Source of the DNA: Candidatus Omnitrophota bacterium
GTDB lineage: Bacteria > Omnitrophota > Gorgyraeia > 1-14-0-20-64-10
NCBI GenBank assembly: GCA_023248095.1
Contig: JAHFFF010000007.1
Coordinates: 1-18,924, forward strand
DNA length: 18,924 bases
Direction: 5' to 3'
Shown: piece by piece, positions 17,301 to 18,924 of the stretch
How positions within the stretch are numbered: the first letter of the stretch is position 1
How the letters are laid out: every line of letters starts with the position of its first letter
Position numbers and translations under genes: made by a program
Notes under the pieces: generated by a model
What the model was told of the DNA's origin: nothing
The model's database searches: none
Seen by the model: only the letters and a program-made list of their open reading frames with translations

Positions 17301-18924
17301 CAAGGGCCCTGGGATTGACGTAAAGATAAACCGGCGACTTCGGGTTGAGCTGAAGGTGGGCCATATCCGGCGAGGGCAGGTATTGCCGCAATGGCGGGTA
17401 GGGGATCTTCCGCTCGTCCAAGGCCGCTTTGACATCGCTCAGCACGGGCAAAGGCAAAGACCAAAGATCCTTTTTCGAATCCAGAACCTTGCCGTAATCT
17501 CCCAGCGCCGCGTGGACCTCGGAGAGCCGCTTCGCGACTTCTTCCTTCCTCGAGGGGCTGCTCTTCAAGACCGCGTTGTTTTCGAGGTGCCATCGCAGGA
17601 GCTTCACCGCCTCATCGTAGCTCCCTTGAGCCCCCAGAAAACCGGAGAGCTGGTACAAATCCTCGTCCGTGTAATTTGCCTCCACCACCCCCTTGGCAGC
17701 CATCCATCCCTTGTAAGTCTGGAAGGCGGCTCGCGGATCCATCGGTTCCTGGAGCCTCCACAAATCCTCCATGGCATCAACCGTCTTGAGATCCTTCAAC
17801 AGCCCGATCTTCTTTAAGTAATCCGCTGTCTTGATCGCCTTCTGGTATGCCGCCTCCGCCTCGGAAAGCTTCGGCTGCTTTCCGGCAGCAGGCTTGGAAT
17901 CCGGCTTCGGACCCGCCGCGGAGGAATCGAGAATAGCCGGCAAGGCGCTGAATCCCAACAGAAAGGCGGCAGCCCATGAGAGGAGGGGTTCCTGCAATCT
18001 TCCGGAAAGACCCCGATTGGGCGGAGTTCTCACCTCCTCCAAACCTGCGGGGGAGAACCGGCCCAACCAGGACCCCAGAATCCGCAACTCCCCCCCCATG
18101 CGCGCAATCCAGATTAAGTAATGGATGCTCTCATCCGCTGGAACCATCAGGTCCGCTTCGATCCTTTCCGGGGGAGACAGTCCAAACTTGATGACGGAAT
18201 CGTCAACCTGCTCCTGGCGGCGCTCTGCGGACTGGACAGCGGTGTCCACTAGAACCTTGACGTTCTGAAAATCTCCGCCCCGAATGCTGTCCAGGATTGC
18301 AGGCAGATGTTCATGAACAACCGCCCGGAGCTCCCGAATCTTGGGCGAATCTCCCGCTTCGGCGTGAAACCGTTTAAACTGCCGCTGCGCATACGCCGTG
18401 AAGCCGGCCATCCCCTTGGCGACAACCATGGGGTCCTTTTCCTCTGGGTCAAATGCATAGGCGCTTCGGATCCGCACCGCCCAATCTCCCAGCTTTGTCT
18501 TCAGCGCCTGAAGCCATTCCCGGTAAGCCGGAACTTGCCCGGCAGGAACCCGCAAAACGAGCTCCAACTGTTCCAGAGCTTGGGTCTGGGCACTAGCTTG
18601 CTGAACAGCATTCTGTTGGTCTTCCAGCCACGACCCCGCCAGATGGATTTGGTCTTCCGCCTCCGGGAACTCACCAGCTTCGATCTTGGCCTGAACAAGG
18701 GGCAGCCGATGGTTGAGAAAATGATACAGATCTCCGTAAGACTGAAGGTGAGCGAGAGAGTCCACTAACTCCTCATCTCTTCCCTTCCAAGCCTCCTCCG
18801 GGTCGACCAGAGTCTCCGACCCCAACAGTTCCTCCTCGAATGCCTCTCCATGAAATTGCTGGAATCCTTTGCGGGCCCATTCCATGAATTCCGACCACTC
18901 CCTGGAGAAATCTTTGGGGCTTTC
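8329..18924 (-). CDS. Giant mosaic protein punctuated by AAGLEE motifs (5' end outside window)
   Basis: One frame is open from the right edge to the TGA at 8329-8331: at least 3531 residues. The first ATG in the window is at 18885 (used here as residue 1), but 13 more codons are open upstream with no stop, so the N-terminus lies outside. I recognise no family for the whole. Visible parts are: helical region (1-278); signal-peptide-like helix (301-319); TPR-like helical repeats (about 340-480); degenerate Nudix domain (about 1020-1135); twin-arginine-like signal (1291-1313); a region with faint ChaN/TIKI-like features (about 1320-1550); coiled coil (about 1866-1950); decayed HExxH (2120-2124); TPR array (about 2343-2505); HEAT-like helices (about 3010-3120); and a compact C-terminal module (3357-3518). 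Motifs close to AAGLEE separate many of these. Very long genes are known in Omnitrophota. The function is unknown; a surface, periplasmic or scaffold role is only conjecture. Confidence 0.9.
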   Translation of the reverse strand, partial: ESPKDFSREWSEFMEWARKGFQQFHGEAFEEELLGSETLVDPEEAWKGRDEELVDSLAHLQSYGDLYHFLNHRLPLVQAKIEAGEFPEAEDQIHLAGSWLEDQQNAVQQASAQTQALEQLELVLRVPAGQVPAYREWLQALKTKLGDWAVRIRSAYAFDPEEKDPMVVAKGMAGFTAYAQRQFKRFHAEAGDSPKIRELRAVVHEHLPAILDSIRGGDFQNVKVLVDTAVQSAERRQEQVDDSVIKFGLSPPERIEADLMVPADESIHYLIWIARMGGELRILGSWLGRFSPAGLEEVRTPPNRGLSGRLQEPLLSWAAAFLLGFSALPAILDSSAAGPKPDSKPAAGKQPKLSEAEAAYQKAIKTADYLKKIGLLKDLKTVDAMEDLWRLQEPMDPRAAFQTYKGWMAAKGVVEANYTDEDLYQLSGFLGAQGSYDEAVKLLRWHLENNAVLKSSPSRKEEVAKRLSEVHAALGDYGKVLDSKKDLWSLPLPVLSDVKAALDERKIPYPPLRQYLPSPDMAHLQLNPKSPVYLYVNPRALEDLPLETRQKVATSPFYKAVAKRDSAFFQEMIEDTSAGLLYVSGKRFGLELKGVSFEAPESLRKKIEFPIDLVTAPKIQDQAGKAFVVLIGYPTSGGTHYNGRGILFIRDFQGSLLEEKLRLARLVLRGLGSEPLPLRLQKRGHLFREEEAGTNLENSFGEKGLYLGISPALQLKTGWPAMKWVPLIKSDRIRDNLPAPKAPPDKEKGPAAGLEEGFSRNAISDLRWEGQIIKYLRNLSEEREINPVPQIIEWHRHGSAWRGSLLPGQRKEIVHWVVIFAEKGNVGPKRREDLLRTFEELASDAKEWMFTRTWAVRGMAAVASTAEEWGRVRKTTEELWQELEMWSNPAHPHRRTLGFQDLVRTALSSKRPELKQWLDSPHVKAWLRTTEGRFFLDHLTRRVAPEPKEDPRLAEFTEELEQKMQQADLLSLPELIAWAASFGRNEADLRRAIRELGTRPPEKGSFLEVLSNHGWPTGQAKRYQAIHRDGDWHAVVFVLLLTPRGEWILQRRSGNRLLDFSAGRHVEIDQYPLEAAVAGLKEELGVTLHPSRLIRVGNPAGAASRGLFRKVGRKDHAGPAVYDEEGIYRYQSKEAFNAEFDLLYVGRLNEEEMQAWTQSGSIGKEGVLDVVVEPPEPLLQHFDWDPEQFASGFKQFLSDPQIRKQVLNRAASVYAGLEERKVSVNVNLWGSKRIKAFMDGIVPLKSLSDPLRLRFAQEVVRQRPFGGYENKKDFLKRVRKGVTALSVSEPMLQAFADAASFGISRRTALGVTVGGIAALTGGGIVAKQLLTSPEGQLIWVFNDHEGPEDYEEVVRRLREIPAGRPAILVLENGMPRLRDLEILHPEVALQLTAQNLDELIVRVRREGDRGIQGTRLGAQLAELWTRYRRNVEQAVARFRREPGILNTEEGRRSAGATLPLHQYLATENREVQVLSDEPTLLSFLYLLRSNIAEREMAAARYRERNEPLSHQAFAGLYRFQKRFDQERDRALEEEFLPPLLEKNTGATVVVQRGKLHFPLAGRVREYEGRFRFRSNDVDAPDLSGLLMEELDPFRQELLGNDQLPIPAQAHPVAKRFFPLINLMRFLAGERRLRLFTATRVARRIIDSLSPAELDELTRALESANGLFDQAAQHLPPQHRYDRWLYWFGRYVAAWLAERRKLNWHMTTRQVEEAIREEIRGQGGGGRGAAGLEERVVVRTMAELQESALAILRFISRPKADLTWLLLNPDSARAVLARILDRLEKGEEKDFSRAQDLIFDWAQKFLLDRDDGFAGKTIEAITWRKLPHPMLRHLIYLIDSGMAVVRDPDAFGETPSAMGNLMRDHEYGRIFGSEGAPSAAEVEAAVLEKLMEDLPQRSELQKLEADLKDAKEEFRRLEAPKEKRKAISYRRETRELFDRIKSLEFKLRILPRIWDAVQNLRAQHEVGVLWSELSLDTKTHLSGLKQNQPTAWNALFDTLYASSPENPRQFVNAVASGRTVWDDSAGRWRSAAGLEEVDRLVQVYKLTRQMAEQAAKNGWTVKRLHDLEEMNHRFIEFFREKHGFTVEPKLLFKQADPRRRFVTFGTPEGPRIALDLSKLSHDDSQRDLNHWYLKEWVHALQRNLIGGTFGSSKLPSAAGQKEFLRILRDGAKAPDPQFSLPGFFMRRFLIGSVKKNDSIHPWDRQLGLQALEVHAAALGWALSFDWLPRPPSDHTHRWAAFWEAAIQGDEETLDALQKSDLLRTSDSGIPYLAASAAVLEAVLDRHKEKAFLSGDLEKRMRGLLERYDQTAQREALSNRQQYPRLKREYRSYFWASLKPFWSNFLGSLVNEKKDQQQVSAQVHGFIRRSQHRQALEVIEWALVKWPENPYFLLEKARLLVLTEKSQEALPILEQVLRVDPRNRSALTVYAKALSKLGRQQQAEHIIQELLSQDPKDLRVVTVAVHILHQAGKFKEAREIAAPVLQDVSHRSPQEMLQIAGLLHDLRKYPEALKIVDALSVVEVEPGVRMQALSLRRELLRDLEKKTVQQPPPDGGGIPDAPLKEDPPEFAHYHRMLVMLLRNSPAFPFVIEQDGEGFLKEIRIHAFQKEDGTVQPEWSLFPEVLEGLPREYRILGLDSEQGLWLVHLKSGKVTSVDTGGAPSVLFDPGPEVPPEEIDSAVRQVLQAIGLANGVSRIEHSPSREEILERSVTFELADGQGEIHFTVSNGHASVKGQVPSSVRWEEEWTFAGLEERALGARVRDQAGKTIREVLEGNEWEVEFEDLMTRDKPSGALKSARPPETHLVRGKQIGSNRWEWWVHLHLVEALVVAGEEMAPFRNGLLFRLLMDERGQIIGLADPLGEPFPPREENAWPFVALGRLGNRDLPPLIEDERLNRLVQSAVRAVQREQGRLRSAVQRNDPWFVLAYSEGHGIPTWRMVQVRTRDSHLQVPATFEMDSQPYRRLDVPEPALLPPGAGMEENSFPGVWVRSLFKELFSTRDRSERLKLFGRGVQALKGKPTEQGQLLSALVWSGGRREIIQLMEDAFVRQSAPGAKEAADGILRAVASSPDGSLALATLIADLPIDRDLPKHVVEAVTQMIPEPGKDWAREEAIRIFKGVARGITLNTIGIWESRATLSNPNPYVEIQDGYQRLQLNYPRWDDKILIALASLVAAEITAARTPGFDRIEEGIPLLGRIRSATHRAIPEIYPVFRKQLESKVEDSPNPLELYVRLTDWARAEMLYKRFHQLRDGEESEEAGRDLREEEAIRNRIARLKARWQRVLEGQEDPAQVRDLLARIRQELSRPLGVPLDEGRVSEWLDLLRTGQRDKLANEIAWYVGLHRAAVFPEEAATAPERILAILRPAAGLEEAMFEELADAARGPVRVAAGHGERIAVLLEPAAGGFASAAELEETARFLRSWSGYPFIEVKPLISEIVEEYRAQGYQVIQMKLYHQDAAADSNVVYLELPERSERLLPKKALPLVITDAVALWQRGQSSSVPVLLILPAAPYLGTEGILREDFLRSIFSDRYA
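8818..8835 (-). repeat. AAGLEE motif copy 7
   Basis: Residues 3351-3356, codons GCC GCC GGG TTG GAG GAA. An in-frame ATG (8812-8814) lies 5 nt after GGAGG, so the last 161 residues could be an independently started module. Confidence 0.85.
9988..10005 (-). repeat. Degenerate AAGLEE-like copy (GAGMEE)
   Basis: Residues 2961-2966, codons GGT GCT GGC ATG GAG GAG, preceded by a Pro-rich stretch (PEPALLPP) as at other boundaries. It keeps Ala-Gly-x-Glu-Glu and the GGAGG at DNA level but has Met for Leu. Confidence 0.5.
10669..10686 (-). repeat. AAGLEE motif copy 6 (FAGLEE)
   Basis: Residues 2734-2739, codons TTT GCC GGA TTG GAG GAG. An in-frame TTG (10660-10662) lies 7 nt after GGAGG. Confidence 0.75.
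11370..11860 (-). other. TPR repeat array within the giant protein
   Basis: Residues about 2343-2505 contain four to five helix-turn-helix repeats with TPR spacing and residues, for example RQALEVIEWALVKWPENPYF, SQEALPILEQVLRVDPRNRS and QQAEHIIQELLSQDPKDLRV. This indicates a protein-protein interaction surface. A Pro/Gly-rich linker (QQPPPDGGGIPDAP) follows it. Confidence 0.8.
12820..12837 (-). repeat. AAGLEE motif copy 5
   Basis: Residues 2017-2022, codons GCC GCC GGG TTG GAG GAA. An in-frame GTG (12817-12819) lies 2 nt after GGAGG. The segment with the decayed HExxH begins here. Confidence 0.85.
13726..13743 (-). repeat. AAGLEE motif copy 4
   Basis: Residues 1715-1720, codons GCC GCC GGG CTG GAG GAA, preceded by a flexible Gly-rich linker (RGQGGGGRG). 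An in-frame GTG (13720-13722) lies 5 nt after GGAGG. Confidence 0.85.
15268..15285 (-). repeat. AAGLEE motif copy 3 (YAGLEE)
   Basis: Residues 1201-1206, codons TAT GCC GGT TTG GAG GAG. It lies after the Nudix-like segment and 85 residues before the twin-arginine-like signal. Confidence 0.75.
15480..15830 (-). other. Degenerate Nudix-like domain within the giant protein
   Basis: Residues about 1020-1135 read GDWHAVVFVLLLTPRGEWILQ, then LLDFSAGRHVE and AAVAGLKEELGV, in the order and spacing of a Nudix hydrolase. Compared with the Nudix box GX5EX7REUXEEXGU, the first Gly is Arg (R1051), the X5 Glu is Gln (Q1057) and the Arg-Glu pair is Ala-Gly (1065-1066), while the E1069-E1070 and G1072-V1073 positions are kept. 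The fold is probably retained, but classic metal-dependent hydrolysis is doubtful. It could act as a ligand-binding module. Confidence 0.7.
16657..16674 (-). repeat. AAGLEE motif copy 2
   Basis: Residues 738-743, codons GCC GCC GGG CTG GAG GAG, preceded by a Pro/Lys/Ala-rich linker (APKAPPDKEKGP), which suggests a domain boundary. An ATG follows but is out of frame. Confidence 0.85.
18034..18051 (-). repeat. AAGLEE motif copy 1 (PAGLEE)
   Basis: Residues 279-284, codons CCC GCA GGT TTG GAG GAG. An in-frame GTG begins 2 nt after GGAGG. It directly precedes the signal-peptide-like helix. Confidence 0.8.

Noticed and set aside
8329..18924. Giant ORF as a tandem-repeat adhesin
   Set aside because: Apart from the short motif and TPR units, the segments are not repeats of each other, and no Ig-like, cadherin-like or calcium-binding repeats are visible.
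1..18924. CRISPR arrays, insertion sequences, tRNA or rRNA genes
   Set aside because: I saw no regularly spaced direct repeats, transposase motifs, terminal inverted repeats or RNA-gene signatures by eye.

Overview
The window is a compact, entirely minus-strand bacterial segment. It looks GC-rich by eye. Read in transcription order from high to low coordinates, it holds the 3' 10.6 kb of one giant open reading frame (8329-18924, running off the right edge), two tiny overlapping membrane-protein genes (8066-8266 and 7945-8073), prfB with a programmed +1 frameshift (6766-7873), secA (3630-6764), a small predicted exported protein (3179-3616), lnt (1674-3098, probably extending upstream), lysS (218-1660), and the start of a hypothetical gene leaving the left edge (1-221). 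No tRNA, rRNA, CRISPR array, insertion sequence or phage gene was recognised, and no gene-free stretch exceeds about 75 bases.

Organism. Lnt together with SecA indicates a bacterium with lipoproteins and most likely a two-membrane envelope. The prfB-secA-lnt-lysS arrangement, the large insertions in SecA and the giant ORF fit a member of the PVC/Omnitrophota neighbourhood, a phylum known for exceptionally long genes. This placement is inference from gene content; no database comparison was possible.

Layout and function. The 6.7-7.9 to 0 kb block looks like one operon for translation and envelope traffic: RF2, the Sec motor, an exported small protein, apolipoprotein N-acyltransferase and lysyl-tRNA synthetase. 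Spacings are 1 nt (prfB/secA), 13 nt (secA/exported protein), 13 nt (lnt/lysS) and a GTGA stop/start overlap (lysS/hypothetical). The two small membrane genes lie just upstream and are themselves overlapping.

The giant ORF is the main novelty. At least 3531 codons are visible, without an internal stop. It is punctuated by a recurring hexapeptide close to Ala-Ala-Gly-Leu-Glu-Glu: seven good copies and one degenerate copy, 227 to 717 residues apart. Segments between copies look like unrelated proteins: helical/TPR-like regions, a degenerate Nudix domain, a segment opening with a signal-peptide-like helix, one containing a twin-arginine-like signal, and one with a decayed HExxH-like motif. At DNA level each motif carries GGAGG, and in four of the eight an in-frame ATG or GTG follows within 2-5 nt. 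Three readings are proposed: a polyprotein with a processing or linker signal, a chain of genes fused through their former ribosome-binding sites, or a giant ORF with internal translation starts.
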